From assembly GCA_036346225.1 (NCBI GenBank), contig JARFIW010000900.1, positions 2,749,001 to 2,813,000 on the forward strand: a stretch of 64,000 nt of DNA. The letters run 5' to 3'. Numbering within the stretch: the stretch's first letter is position 1; each line of letters begins with the position of its first letter. Of the stretch, positions 45,836 through 55,734 are shown piece after piece. The DNA comes from Platerodrilus igneus. Lineage: Eukaryota; Arthropoda; Insecta; Coleoptera; Lycidae. The notes below the pieces were generated by a model, which worked only from the letters and a program-made list of their open reading frames with translations, did no database searches and was not told the DNA's origin. Both the position numbers and the translations under genes were made by a program.

Positions 45836-46594
45836 TGTGATATAACGCGAATAATTATTAATAATTGTTGGGCGCCTAACTAATAAACAAAACAATGAGA
45901 TTTCTCTTACCTCAGCTTCGTGCATCCTAAGAATTGTGCATGAACAAAATCAAATTAAATGAAGCACGAACTTGACACTAATTATGGTTTTTAATGAAAA
46001 TTCAATATCATAATAATACTAGCGGTACGTAAAGATATGATCTTAAATTACACCACCGGCATCAGCCGCCACTACGATTAAAATACTAAAGTTTATGAAT
46101 TGTCCTAGGAAGTCTAGTGCACAGATTTTACAAATTAAAACTGGCGTCTCTTTAATAACTAACTACCCCTCCGAGCGGAAGCGTTACCACATCTGACCGC
46201 TTCAACTTCTACCCTTCGACTATTTCGAACCGTGTACTTGCGGCGTCACAGGTTCTCATCCACTCTTAACCTACCGAAGGTACTACATTGACCAGGAAGC
46301 GAGTTTTTTTACCTGGAAAATTTGAAATTTTGCCGAACCCTTGCTGTTCCAAGCAAGGTAGGGATCTTTTACATGCGTGACAACACTCACACGCGGGACC
46401 TCCATTTTACCTCTCATCCGAACGAGGGTGTATTTTTGTGAAAAATGCTCGCCTAACATTTTTCAAGCGGACCGTGTCGAGATTCGAACCCGGGACCTTG
46501 GGCGTAGTAGTCACACACATTCCACTACGCCACGGAGCCGCCTACAGGGTGATTACCGCAACTAGGTATAACAAAGAGAGCTTGATATGTTACA
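45836..46594 (-). repeat. 5' LTR of the Ty3-like element, interrupted by a SINE
   Basis: In the element's minus orientation this LTR starts at 46594 (TGTAACATATC) and ends at 45836 (…TATATCACA). The first part of the homology to the other LTR covers 45836-46002. A SINE occupies about 46271-46542. Without the SINE the LTR is about 490 bp. Confidence 0.75.
46271..46542 (-). mobile_element. tRNA-derived SINE inside the LTR
   Basis: A minus-strand copy lacking the last part of its tail (it starts at CTACCGAAGGTACTAC). The B box is GGGTTCGAATCTC and the A-box region is GGCGTAGTGGAATGTG, one base short of the family. A short CCTAC or CTAC repeat at both edges may be its target duplication, but that is too short to be sure. 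Confidence 0.88.
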
Positions 46595-46598
46595 TGCG
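46595..46598. repeat. 4-bp target duplication of the LTR element, right
   Basis: TGCG, matching 43068-43071; LINE copy B resumes directly after it. Confidence 0.8.
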
Positions 46599-46790
46599 GA
46601 ATATATTAGAAGCAGAGGTAGGAAAAAAGGAAGTTAGAGGTAGACCGAGATTAGACTATTGCACACAGATAGTTAAAGATCTAGGAGTTTCAGAGAAATG
46701 TGTAGGCTAGCCTAGAATAGAAATCAATGGAGGTACGCGGCCAACCAGTTGAAAGACGAAAAACCTAAGGACGAAAAAAAATGACTGTAC
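46599..46790 (+). pseudogene. LINE copy B, 3' part
   Basis: The continuation of the non-LTR element after the LTR insertion: the AEVGKKEVRGRPRLDYCTQIV segment of the C-terminal region, then CRLA-like residues and a tail with TGATGAATATATATTAG. It aligns phrase by phrase with 2733-2945 of copy A. Confidence 0.88.
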
Positions 46791-48450
46791 TTATACCTGA
46801 TGAATATATATTAGAAGCATGAAAGGGCAAAAAGAAAGATGGAGGTAGATCTAGATTAAACTATTGCACACAGATAGAGAAAGATGTTGGAGGTAGGAAT
46901 TTGAGCAAATATAAATCATTGGGCACGCGTCCAGCCAGTTCTAGTACGGAAAATGTAATGATGAAAAAGTTATGGTGTTTGAATTTGATGATTATTCTAA
47001 ACAACTAGTTGTTGGTTTTGCAATATTTTCAGCAAATGTTGTTTGTGTTAAAGGAGTAACTGAAAAACTATAGATTCGGCAAGTGTCTAAGTGAGAGATC
47101 TTGGTAGCCGTCAGATTGCCTAACCCCCTTTACCTACCATTGAATATCGGCGAAATATGGTATATTTATAGACTACAATAAAAGGAGAAAGGTGCAAAAG
47201 ATATAAAATAAAAAAAGTTTGCACAAGCCGAGCTGTATTTAACAAGAAAAAGAAGCTGCTATGTTCGAAGACAACAAGCGTAGAAACAAACAAAAAATTG
47301 CTGAAAGCACATGTGTGGAGCACAGCATTGTACCGCTGTTAAACATGGACAGTAGGTGAAGCAGGCAGGAAAAAGAGAAAAACCTTAAAAATGTGATGCT
47401 ATGAGCCTATGATTAAGATATCATATACAGACAAATTTAAGAACGAAGAGGTACTTAAAATGGTAGGGAAAGAAAGAAATATGTGGAAAACAGTAAAAAG
47501 TAGGAGAAGTAGGACACCTATAAAGTACGAGGGAATAGTGCGAAATATATTAAAAGCAAAGATAGGAAAAAAGATAGGTGGAGATAGATCGCGATTAGAC
47601 TATTACTTACAAATAGGGGAAGATATAAGCGGTGGGAATTTAAGCGAAATGTGTAGGTTATCTCAGAATAGAAATCATTGGAGGCAGGCGTCCAACCAGT
47701 TTCACTACGGAAAATCTAATGATGAAAAAGTAATTGTTTAAATTTGATGATTACTGTACGCTACTACAGGTGTTGATTTCACAATATTCTCAAGAAATGT
47801 GGTTTGTGTGAAAGGAGTAATTGGAATACCATAGATTCGACAAGTGTCTAAGTGGTGGGTATCTTGGTAGCCGTCAGGTTGAATATCACTGATACATATT
47901 TTTAGCGAACAAGAGAACGAGAAATGTGCAAAATATATAAAAAAAAAATTGGCACAAGCCGTGGTGTATTTAACAAGAAAAAGCAGCTGCTATGTTCGAA
48001 GACAACAAGAATAGAAACAAGTAAAGCATATGTGTCGAGCATAGCACTATTTCGAAACGTGGACAGTAGGAGAACCGGACAGGAAAAGATAGAAGCCTTT
48101 GAAATGTGGTGCTACATACTAAGATATCATGTACAGACAAATTTAAGAACAAAGAGGTACTTGAAATGGTAGCGAAAGAAGGAAATATGGGGAAAACAGT
48201 AACAAAACAGGTGAGATAGGATGATGGGACTCATATCAAGGCACGAAGTAATAGTGTGGCATATGTTAGACGCAGAGAAAAGGAAAAAGAGAGGTAGAGG
48301 TAAACCTAGATTAAACTATTGGACACAAATAGTGAAAGATGTAAACTGTACGAATTTCAGAGAAATGTGTAGGTTGACTCAGAATAGAAAACAATGGCGT
48401 CCAACCAATTGTAGGACCGAAACCTTAATGATAATGATGAGGCCTTTATT
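46791..48450 (+). repeat. Tandem reiterations of the LINE C-terminal/3' region
   Basis: After copy B the same terminal segment recurs at least three times. The C-terminal coding phrase 'AGATTAAACTATTGCACACA' or its variants occurs near 46850, 47596 and 48309. The 3' untranslated phrase 'GACAAGTGTCTAAGTG' or 'GGCAAGTGTCTAAGTG' occurs near 47077 and 47839. The block 'AACAAGAAAAAG(A/C)AGCTGCTATG' occurs near 47241 and 47971. The unit is about 730-760 bp and includes KISYTDKFKNEEVLKMVGKE at 47415. All units carry frame breaks. The arrangement mirrors that after copy A at 2936-3895. Confidence 0.75.
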
Positions 48451-48454
48451 TCTG

Positions 48455-49920
48455 TAACAAAAATGTGACTGCTTGTCTTGAAGTACAGTTTTTGTTGATC
48501 TACAATCCAAAAATAAGGTTTATCGAAAACGGACCCTAAATAAGAAATCTTCTGAGGATGCCTCGCTTTTAAATGTGTCTGTTTGGCATATGTTTGTGTA
48601 TTTGGATTTGTAATTGTGAAATTGAAGATCTGGAATGAATTAGCTGGTTTAATCGAACTCTTGAAAATTACCTTCGATGTGCGGTCTGCTGCACGTGTAT
48701 TAGTTGAAGTGTAAACTCTTAGGGCCAAAACTGGAAACTTGTTTCTTGCTAATATTTGAAATGTAATTAATAATTCAACGTAGAATACATTTATTGAATC
48801 TGTGTATAATTGAAACTTATACGAAATTTAAAGATTTAAGTTATGTACATTAGAATAAATAGGGACGAGCTGTCACGGGCTAACCCCTGCGACATCTTAA
48901 ATGCGAATGAATATGAAAATGAAGCACACCAAGCATCAGCGTTTTGCGCCATAAAAGTAGTTCCCGGCACAACCGCGAAGTAATTTCACATTGTAGTAGT
49001 TCTATTAAATCCCCAACAATCACACTGTATAACCAAATTAGACATATTGAAATGATGAACTTAACTACAAATATTCGTATACGTTGGTGCAAATATTTAT
49101 ACTTACACTTTGTCCAAATTGTATATTAACCTGCAACTTAAAAAACATCCTGTGCATTATATTCACACCCGAACCACTTAACAATATGGAAAAATGCTTA
49201 CTTTCTTTCTTTTAGATGTAAGTTAAAAAATTTTTAAATGTTGGATTGGGCGTTTTCTAGCTATTACAAGTGCATAACAAAGTTACCGAAATGCATTGTT
49301 CCGTTACATGACTGCCGTTTTATTTCCGCATTCTTTTTTCTGAGCGTGTGCCTTGAAATGTTCTTTAATTCCGTATAAATTTTAAAGGCATGTCTATATA
49401 GCGTTTTAAACCATAACGACCAGCGAGCACAATAATGATTTCCTTTTTGTAATTCTGCTTGAGGTCGTAATAGACGATGCACGTTCATGCCTACGGTAAT
49501 TTAATTTATTGAATAGTAGGTACTTTCATGGCGTATAAAAGATTAGAGTAATGTAATTCTGAGTTAAAAAGAAAACACCTAAGAAGGTCGCAGTTTGCAT
49601 ATAATGTTTTCTTAAGTGAAGTTAACGTATGCGTAAACGACTTTTTAATTTATACAATCGGCGGTTAAATTTAAATTATAATCCAGATAAAAATAAGAAT
49701 TGAACTTTCATTTTTCAACGGGTCTCATTAATTTTGGATACACTATTGCCATCTTCCGCATTTTTGTAGTCATGCTGAATTTCGTACGGAAACGGTCTAG
49801 GCGGAATACATTTTTTTTCATTCTTAACGTCTTGCAAACATTTTGTAAACGTTCAAACATGTTCAAATCTAAGGAAGGTCCTTACTATAAAACGGTTTAG
49901 GAAGAATACCCAACTTTATT
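48455..49920. other. AT-rich DNA, nothing recognised
   Basis: Open frames at 48357-48728 and 49264-49488 (both -) have no recognisable domains. No repeat was seen. Confidence 0.4.
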
Positions 49921-49925
49921 TTCAT

Positions 49926-50081
49926 AATTGCCGTTGTCGCTGTCTTAGGGACATGTGAATATAAAGGTAGATAAGCAGATGTGAAGCCAGCAGCCAAATA
50001 TACCGGCCAAAGATTTCAAAAACAGCCGATCGTCATGTAAATAGGGTGCACTGTTGTCAAGTGGCGGCCAAAATAAATATT
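49926..50081. repeat. Left arm of an imperfect inverted repeat (foldback)
   Basis: This arm matches the reverse complement of 55330-55460. The strongest block is CATGTAAATAGGGTGCACTG (50034-50053) followed by TCAAGTGGCGG and CAAAATAA, opposite AAGTGCCGG and CAAAATAA. Further out are GTGAAGCCAGCAGCCAAA versus GTGAAGACAACAGTCAAA and AATTGCCGTTGTCGCTG versus AATTGTCATTTCGTTGC. Identity falls and indels appear towards the outside. Confidence 0.75.
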
Positions 50082-50365
50082 TGTTTTGCTACGTACCTGT
50101 ACGTAGCCGGAAGAAAAGTAAACACCAGGCTAACTACCAACCGCGGAGAGTGGGGGGATTCGCCTACATACCAAACAGAAACAAAAAAACATCGCCCATG
50201 ACTATCTATTAACACTGAAAATAAACTAAAATTTCTTGATTCACAGGTACAAAGAAGAGTATTAAATTTATGTTATATTTTACAGAACAAGTTTTATAAA
50301 GGATCTACGAAGTGCGCATTTCGTAGCTAACAGGTAATAAAAATCATTAAAAAAGTACTGCTTAG
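50082..50365. other. Spacer inside the foldback
   Basis: Mixed-composition DNA with no recognised feature, apart from a GTACGTAGC/CTACGTAC micro-palindrome near 50088-50107. Confidence 0.35.
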
Positions 50366-50367
50366 AT

Positions 50368-50500
50368 ATTCTCAATAGCAAGTGTGTTAAATTAAAGTAT
50401 TCAATGTAGGTTTTCTCAAACGCAAGTGTGCCAAAGTAAAGTATCCAATGTAGGCTTTCTCAACAGCAAGTGGGTTAAATTAAAGTATTAAATGTAGACC
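50368..50500. repeat. Three-unit 44-bp tandem repeat
   Basis: Units begin CTCAATAGCAAGTG (50371), CTCAAACGCAAGTG (50415) and CTCAACAGCAAGTG (50459), each followed by an AAAGTAT(T/C)(C/A)AATGTAG phrase. The spacing is exactly 44 bp. Confidence 0.88.
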
Positions 50501-51670
50501 AAGGTGTCGTAAGAATTAAAGAAAGATAACCAGCAGCACTAGCGAAGCTAGTTTCTAAACATGGGTGTGAACAGGGTTAACAACATCAACCGCTGATAAA
50601 TAAGGATCCTCGATGTACGTGAAAGAAAACGAATCACATATCTTTATGCGTCGGGATGCGTATCTTGCAAGCAGCCGGGTGTGAGTCAGGGTTTATTCAC
50701 CCTGGCATCTTAATTATAGCAACAATCCAAAGACAAAAGGCAGCTGATCCACGGACTAAAATAGTTGGTCTACAGACAAAAGCAGTTGTTCTACATAAAG
50801 AAAGAACCCATTTGGTCTCCAGCTAAAAAGCTAAAAAGAGAATCTGATTATAATGGTTACCCGCGGGGAAACTCACCGAATATACGCAAGACACCTCCTA
50901 GTTGTTGAACAGAAAAACGTGCATCGCTTTTTGAAATACGGAGACGAATAAAATGTAGGAAACACGTCGACGTACAGCTGTAGAATCAAATTCAACAATG
51001 GTTCAAACCACACGAATTCGAACTGCAAATCCTAGCTTATCGAAGTGCGATAAAACTGGAAAATGCGATTTTATCGGATAGTTCAATACACTATGTAGAC
51101 GAATGTTTAGATGGAACACACAATAGAAGCAATTAAACGCTATCGGAAGGTTTAACAAATTGAAGATTACCTACAACAGGACATAGACTATTTAATTATA
51201 GCATAAACTTGTCGTTTTGAAATAAATAAATTCAAAATGAAAATTTGTAGAAAGCGTATTTATTATTGTAAACAGGATGTTATCGAAGAATTTAAGAGAT
51301 TACGGGATACCTAAAACAAGGCATAGACTATTTAATCTATCGGATAAATTTTCGTTATAAAAGCAAAAAGGAATTTGAATTAAGGACTTTATTCGAGAGC
51401 GTGTTTATTATTAATTATGTTGAAGGATTTAACAGATTTATGGTAAAACGGGCTTATGAAGTAACAAGTAAACTATATAGGGGGTTGTTGAAGAATTTAA
51501 GGATTGGAACGGAGTTTATTCGAACGAGTAATAAATGAGCAATGGAGAAAAATAGGGTTATTAATTTATGCGGAAAATAAACTTAACAGTTTTTACAAAA
51601 AACTCTATTAAGTACACATACCCATCAATAATATGTATACATAATGCATAATATTTTAATAGAATACTTC
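50501..51670. other. Unassigned DNA inside the foldback
   Basis: No gene recognised. Phrases such as 'GATTACCTACAACAGGACATAGACTATTTAAT' recur in diverged form near 51160 and 51297 (about 140 bp apart), hinting at another decayed tandem repeat. Confidence 0.35.
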
Positions 51671-51678
51671 ACAGAAAT

Positions 51679-51685
51679 ATATATA

Positions 51686-51752
<67 letters not shown>
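51679..51752. repeat. (AT)n followed by (AAT)n microsatellite
   Basis: A dinucleotide AT tract passes directly into an AAT (ATA) trinucleotide tract of about 16 units. Confidence 0.95.
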
Positions 51753-51756
<4 letters not shown>

Positions 51757-51824
51757 CGCAGTGCTATTATATTAATTAATGCTATACATTAAAAATTTAT
51801 TTACATATTATTCAAAAGTGTTTT

Positions 51825-51935
51825 ACATTTGTGATATGTGCAATAGGTTCTCCAACGAATGGTCTTAAAAACCAACCAGCCCAAATCGATCGCTCCCCCG
51901 TAGAAAATTACCCACATTGTAGCAAACATAGCCTT
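51825..51935 (-). repeat. Inverted single monomer of the ~170-bp satellite
   Basis: On the minus strand it reads GGGGGAGCGATCGATTTGG, then GGTTTTTAAGACCATTCGTT and GGAGAACCTATTGCAC, the same phrases as in the plus-strand satellite at 52225-55195. It is therefore in opposite orientation to the main array, like the two arms of a foldback. Confidence 0.75.
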
Positions 51936-52224
51936 TTGTTTCAAATTTAATGACGTTACACATTGAAAAAATATTTTCTCGTACGGCGGTTATTATTTAC
52001 TCACCCTGTAGGTGTATTTAGTAATCTAGATTACAACACTAGGATAGTGATTTTTCAGGCGTTACGTGATGGCGGATTGCGAAAAGCTTCTGTCGCTCTT
52101 ATGTCGTGCCCGAATAGTGTTAATTATTTTATTGTAATATGCTCTCATATTATGTATTTGGTGTAATAAACGGTGTCAGTTAAATATAATTATGTATTGC
52201 GAATTTACAATTTATTCGTTAACT

Positions 52225-52368
52225 ACATGTATAACGTTATTAAATTTGAAACAAGAATATGTAGTTCCTTTCCTACAGGGGACAAATCGATTTGGTGTGG
52301 TAGGTTTTCAGGACCATCCGCTACGCACCAATCGCGAATGTTTAACACTTTTGAATAATATTAGAAAC

Positions 52369-52373
<5 letters not shown>
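52225..52373 (+). repeat. Satellite monomer left of the ribozyme array
   Basis: Begins ATGTATAACGTTATTAAATT and continues TTTCCTACAGGGGA, CAAATCGATTTGG, TTCAGGACCATCCG and CACTTTTGAATAATATTAG, matching the monomers right of 53515. The satellite is thus interrupted by the ribozyme array. Confidence 0.8.

Positions 52374-52418
<45 letters not shown>
52374..52418. repeat. (AT)n microsatellite at the left edge of the ribozyme array
   Basis: A pure AT tract exactly at the junction with the first 300-bp unit. Confidence 0.95.
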
Positions 52419-52420
<2 letters not shown>

Positions 52421-52504
52421 AGAAAAGTAGGTTTAATGAGTCTTAAATTAAACAAAGTAAAAAGGAATTATTGGCAAGTGACTCAAATTCAGCCACGAGG
52501 GCAT

Positions 52505-52547
52505 CCTGTCGACGCGTTTCGCCCTAATTGGGGCTCATCAGGACAGG
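52505..52547 (-). ncRNA. Type I hammerhead ribozyme, copy 1
   Basis: On the minus strand the 43 bases read, in order: CCTGTC (stem I, 5' strand), CTGATGA (core box), GCCC-CAATTA-GGGC (stem II with 6-base loop), GAAA (core box), CGCG with the flanking A and T forming a self-complementary ACGCGT (minimal stem III), TC at the predicted cleavage site, and GACAGG (stem I, 3' strand, fully complementary to CCTGTC). All conserved core bases of the hammerhead are present and cleavage is expected after GTC. Such three-base-pair stem III forms usually act as dimers, which a tandem transcript would allow. The motif is a self-cleaving RNA; activity is inferred. Confidence 0.88.
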
Positions 52548-52804
52548 AGTAGCAAAGTTGTAAAATTTAACACAGACACCTTATGGGAAGTACAGCATCA
52601 CCTAGCTCACAATTTGTGTCTTCGTGTCATTTCACCTGACATCGCAAGTTTTAACAACAGTCGACACGAAGGAGATCCGGCTCAACTGCCTTTTTTCCAT
52701 AGCCAAAAGTTATATTTAAGAGAAAAGTAGGTTTAATGAGTCTTAAATTAAACAAAGTAAAAAGGAATTATTGGCAAGTGACTCAAATTCAGCCACGAGG
52801 GCAT

Positions 52805-52847
52805 CCTGTCGACGCGTTTCGCCCTAATTGGGGCTCATCAGGACAGG
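52805..52847 (-). ncRNA. Type I hammerhead ribozyme, copy 2
   Basis: Identical to copy 1, exactly 300 bp downstream. Confidence 0.88.
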
Positions 52848-53103
52848 AGTAGCAAAGTTGTAAAATTTAACACAGACACCTTATGGGAAGTACAGCATCA
52901 CCTAGCTCACAATTTGTGTCTTCGTGTCATTTCACCTGACATCGCAAGTTTTAACAACAGTCGACACGAAGGAGATCCGGCTCAACTGCCTTTTTTCCAT
53001 AGCCAAAAGTTATATTTAAGAGAAAAGTAGGTTTAATGAGTCTTAAATTAAACAAAGTAAAAGGAATTATTGGCAAGTGACTCAAATTCAGCCACGAGGG
53101 CAT

Positions 53104-53146
53104 CCTGTCGACGCGTTTCGCCCTAATTGGGGCTCATCAGGACAGG
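53104..53146 (-). ncRNA. Type I hammerhead ribozyme, copy 3
   Basis: Identical 43-base motif in the third repeat unit. Confidence 0.88.
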
Positions 53147-53402
53147 AGTAGCAAAGTTGTAAAATTTAACACAGACACCTTATGGGAAGTACAGCATCAC
53201 CTAGCTCACAATTTGTGTCTTCGTGTCATTTCACCTGACATCGCAAGTTTTAACAACAGTCGACACGAAGGAGATCCGGCTCAACTGCCTTTTTCCATAG
53301 CCAAAAGTTATATTTAAGAGAAAAGTAGGTTTAATGAGTCTTAAATTAAACAAAGTAAAAAGGAATTATTGGCAAGTGACTCAAATTCAGCCACGAGGGC
53401 AT

Positions 53403-53445
53403 CCTGTCGACGCGTTTCGCCCTAATTGGGGCTCATCAGGACAGG
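53403..53445 (-). ncRNA. Type I hammerhead ribozyme, copy 4
   Basis: Identical 43-base motif in the fourth, truncated unit, which lacks the second half of the 300-bp repeat. Confidence 0.88.
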
Positions 53446-53495
53446 AGTAGCAAAGTTGTAAAATTTAACACAGACACCTTATGGGAAGTACAGCA

Positions 53496-53514
53496 TAATA
53501 TATATATATATATG
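53496..53514. repeat. (AT)n at the right edge of the ribozyme array
   Basis: A short AT tract joining the truncated fourth unit to the satellite. Confidence 0.85.
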
Positions 53515-55195
53515 GTTAATAAATTTGAAACCTGAAGCGACATTTTCATTATGCGGTTCTATTCTACGTGGAAGCAATTGATTTGGGGGATAGGTTTTTG
53601 AGACCATCCGTTTGCTACAATATACAATATTTTTCAAAGATATGAGAAAGTATTTTTTTAATGTATAACGTTAATAAATTTGAAACAAGAAGATGCGTTT
53701 GCCATTATGTGTTTCCTTTCTACGTGGAAGCAATCGATTTGGGATGATAGGTTTTTAAGACCATTTTTAAGATTTTTAAGACCTATTTCACCTATAGCCA
53801 TTGTGCAACGCTTTTGAATAACATGACAAAATAATTGTTTAATGTATAACGCTATTAAATTATGTAATTGGTTATTAAGATCTTTTGTTGGGGAACGTAT
53901 TGCACCTATCACCATTGTGTGACACTTTTGAATAATATGAGAAAATAATCTTTTAACGTATAATGTTATTAAATTTGAAATAAGAAGCTGTTTGTCATTG
54001 CGTTTTCTTATCTCGCGGGAAAGTAATAGATCTTGGGGGGTTGGTTTTGAAGACCATTTGTTGGAAATCTATTGCACCTATCGAGAATGTCGCTTTTAAA
54101 TAATAGGAGAGGATAATTTTTTAATGTATAACGTTATTAAATTTGAAACAAGAAGCTGAAGCTACCATTATGTGGCATTTTTCCTACAGGGGAGCAATCG
54201 ATTTGAGGTGATAGGTTTTTAAGACATTGGCTGGGGAACTTGGTGCACCTATCATGAACGTATAGCACTTTTGAATAATACGTGACAATAATTTTTTAAT
54301 ATATATCGTTATTAAATTTGAACAAGAAGCCATGTTTGTCGTTATGTTGTTGTATTCTTGTGTGGTAGGGGTAGGGGGCTTAATCGATTTGGAATAGGTG
54401 ATTTTTAAGACTATTCGTTGGGGAACCAATTGCACCTATCACGAATACGTAACACTTTTAAATAACATGAGAAAATAATTTTTTAACGTATAACGTTAGT
54501 AAATTTAAAACATGAAGCTGCGGCTACCATTATGTGGTACTTTTCCTACATGAGACCAATCGATTTGAGGCGAGAGATTTTAAGACCATTCTTGTGCTAC
54601 CTATTGCAGTTATGGTAAATGCGCAACATTTTTGAATAATTTGAGAAAGTAATTTTTTAATGTATAACGTGATTAAATTTTAAACAAAAAGATGCGTTTG
54701 TCTTTGTGTTTCTTTTCTACGTGGGAGCAATCGATTTGAGGTGATGCTGTTACAACCATTCGCTGGGGAACCTAATACACCTATCACGAATGTGTAACAC
54801 TTTTGAATAATACGAGACAGTATTTTTTTAGTATATATCATTATTAAATTTGAAGCAAGAAGCCGCGTTTGCCATTATGTTGTTCTTTTCCTACGGGGAG
54901 CAATCGTTTTAGGTTGTGTAGTTTTTAGGACCATTTGTTGGGGAACCAATTGCACCTATCACGAATATGTACCACTTTTGAATTATAAGAGAAAATAATT
55001 TTTTAATGTATAACGTTATTAAATGTGAAATAAGGAATTGCGATTACCATTAGGTGGTACTTTTCCTGATGGGGAGCAATCGATTTGGGTGGATAGGTTT
55101 TCAAGACCGTTCGTTAAAGATTCTATTGCGCCTATCGCGAATGTGTAACCTTTTGAGTAGTATGTAAAAAAATTTTTAAATGTAAACGTTATTTA
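53515..55195 (+). repeat. Satellite array of diverged ~165-185-bp monomers
   Basis: About ten monomers with the shared order TAACGTTATTAAATTTGAAA, CATTATGT, TTTCCTACGTGG, GCAATCGATTTGG, GATAGGTTTTTAAGACC, TTGGGGAACC, TTGCACCTATCACGAATG and CACTTTTGAATAAT. Monomer starts are seen near 53666, 53848 (shortened), 53962, 54129, 54305, 54492, 54666, 54836 and 55012. Divergence between monomers is far higher than between the ribozyme units, so this array is older. Confidence 0.88.
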
Positions 55196-55329
55196 GTACA
55201 GTTATTATACAGTTGTATATTTTTCTTTGAATTATTCTATTACTATATTATCTTTTGCTGTGTGCATATTATTGATATGCATAGCGCTTTCTCTTCTGGA
55301 TGCTTATTAAAGAGGTTTGTCAGAACTAT
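55196..55329. other. AT-rich spacer
   Basis: Nothing recognised between satellite and right inverted arm. Confidence 0.4.
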
Positions 55330-55460
55330 TAATTATTTTGACCGGCACTTGGTAACAGTGCACCCTATTTACATGAGGATCGGATGTCTTTGCAATGCCA
55401 TGTTTGACTGTTGTCTTCACACTACCAAAATATAAATTATGCTGCAACGAAATGACAATT
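55330..55460. repeat. Right arm of the imperfect inverted repeat (foldback)
   Basis: Reverse complement of the left arm at 49926-50081. It contains CAGTGCACCCTATTTACATG at 55357-55376, followed by GATCGG and CAACTT-like outer blocks. No flanking target duplication was seen. Confidence 0.75.
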
Positions 55461-55730
55461 TTCTGGCTTTCTATATTTACAAAGCTTTCTAGTAAGTACA
55501 GGTACTACTCTGAATTTATTGTTCATTGTTCTATCAAAAATCTTGTGTATAAAATGTCTTTCATGTATCAAAAGATTGTCGCCATAATTTTTCTGGAGGA
55601 AACTGAATTTTTGTTAGTTTTGGAGTCGTTTTGACGCATATCAAATCTTTCTTAATATTAATTTTTATGTATAATTTCATAATAATTTTGTGTCTAAATT
55701 AAGCGCGGTTTTTGTACATTTATGTGAATT
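55461..55730. other. AT-rich DNA, nothing recognised
   Basis: The open frame 55395-55634 has no recognisable domain and overlaps the inverted arm. Confidence 0.4.
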
Positions 55731-55734
55731 TTTA

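Larger units (their letters stand above)
43072..46594 (-). mobile_element. Ty3/gypsy-like LTR retrotransposon, internally deleted, inserted in LINE copy B
   Basis: The whole element lies between a TGCG duplication. On the plus strand the outer ends read TGTG...TTACA. The LTR homology is seen at 43072-43233 and 45836-46002 (both opening TGTG then TATAACGCGA). The internal region, on the minus strand, has a primer-binding-like TTTGGCGCACAATCC right after the right LTR, gag, protease and the first residues of reverse transcriptase. The rest of pol and part of the left LTR are missing: coding sequence runs straight into LTR sequence near 43233-43240. Two SINEs have inserted into it. Frameshifts break the coding region, so it is not autonomous. 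Confidence 0.85.
52419..53495 (-). repeat. 300-bp tandem repeat carrying hammerhead ribozymes (3.6 copies)
   Basis: Units start at AGAAAAGTAGG at 52421, 52721, 53021 and 53319. Copies 1 and 2 are identical over 300 bp. Copy 3 differs only by loss of one A and one T in homopolymer runs. Copy 4 stops after 177 bp at an AT microsatellite. Each unit holds a hammerhead motif on the minus strand and a 9-bp stem CTTCGTGTC/GACACGAAG (for example 52620-52628 and 52663-52671). No open reading frame spans a unit. The arrangement resembles the ribozyme-bearing terminal repeats of Penelope-like elements or ribozyme satellites. Near-perfect identity indicates very recent expansion. Confidence 0.9.

Noticed and set aside
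52505..53445. Hammerhead on the plus strand
   Set aside because: The core boxes CTGATGA and GAAA are only present in the right order on the minus strand.
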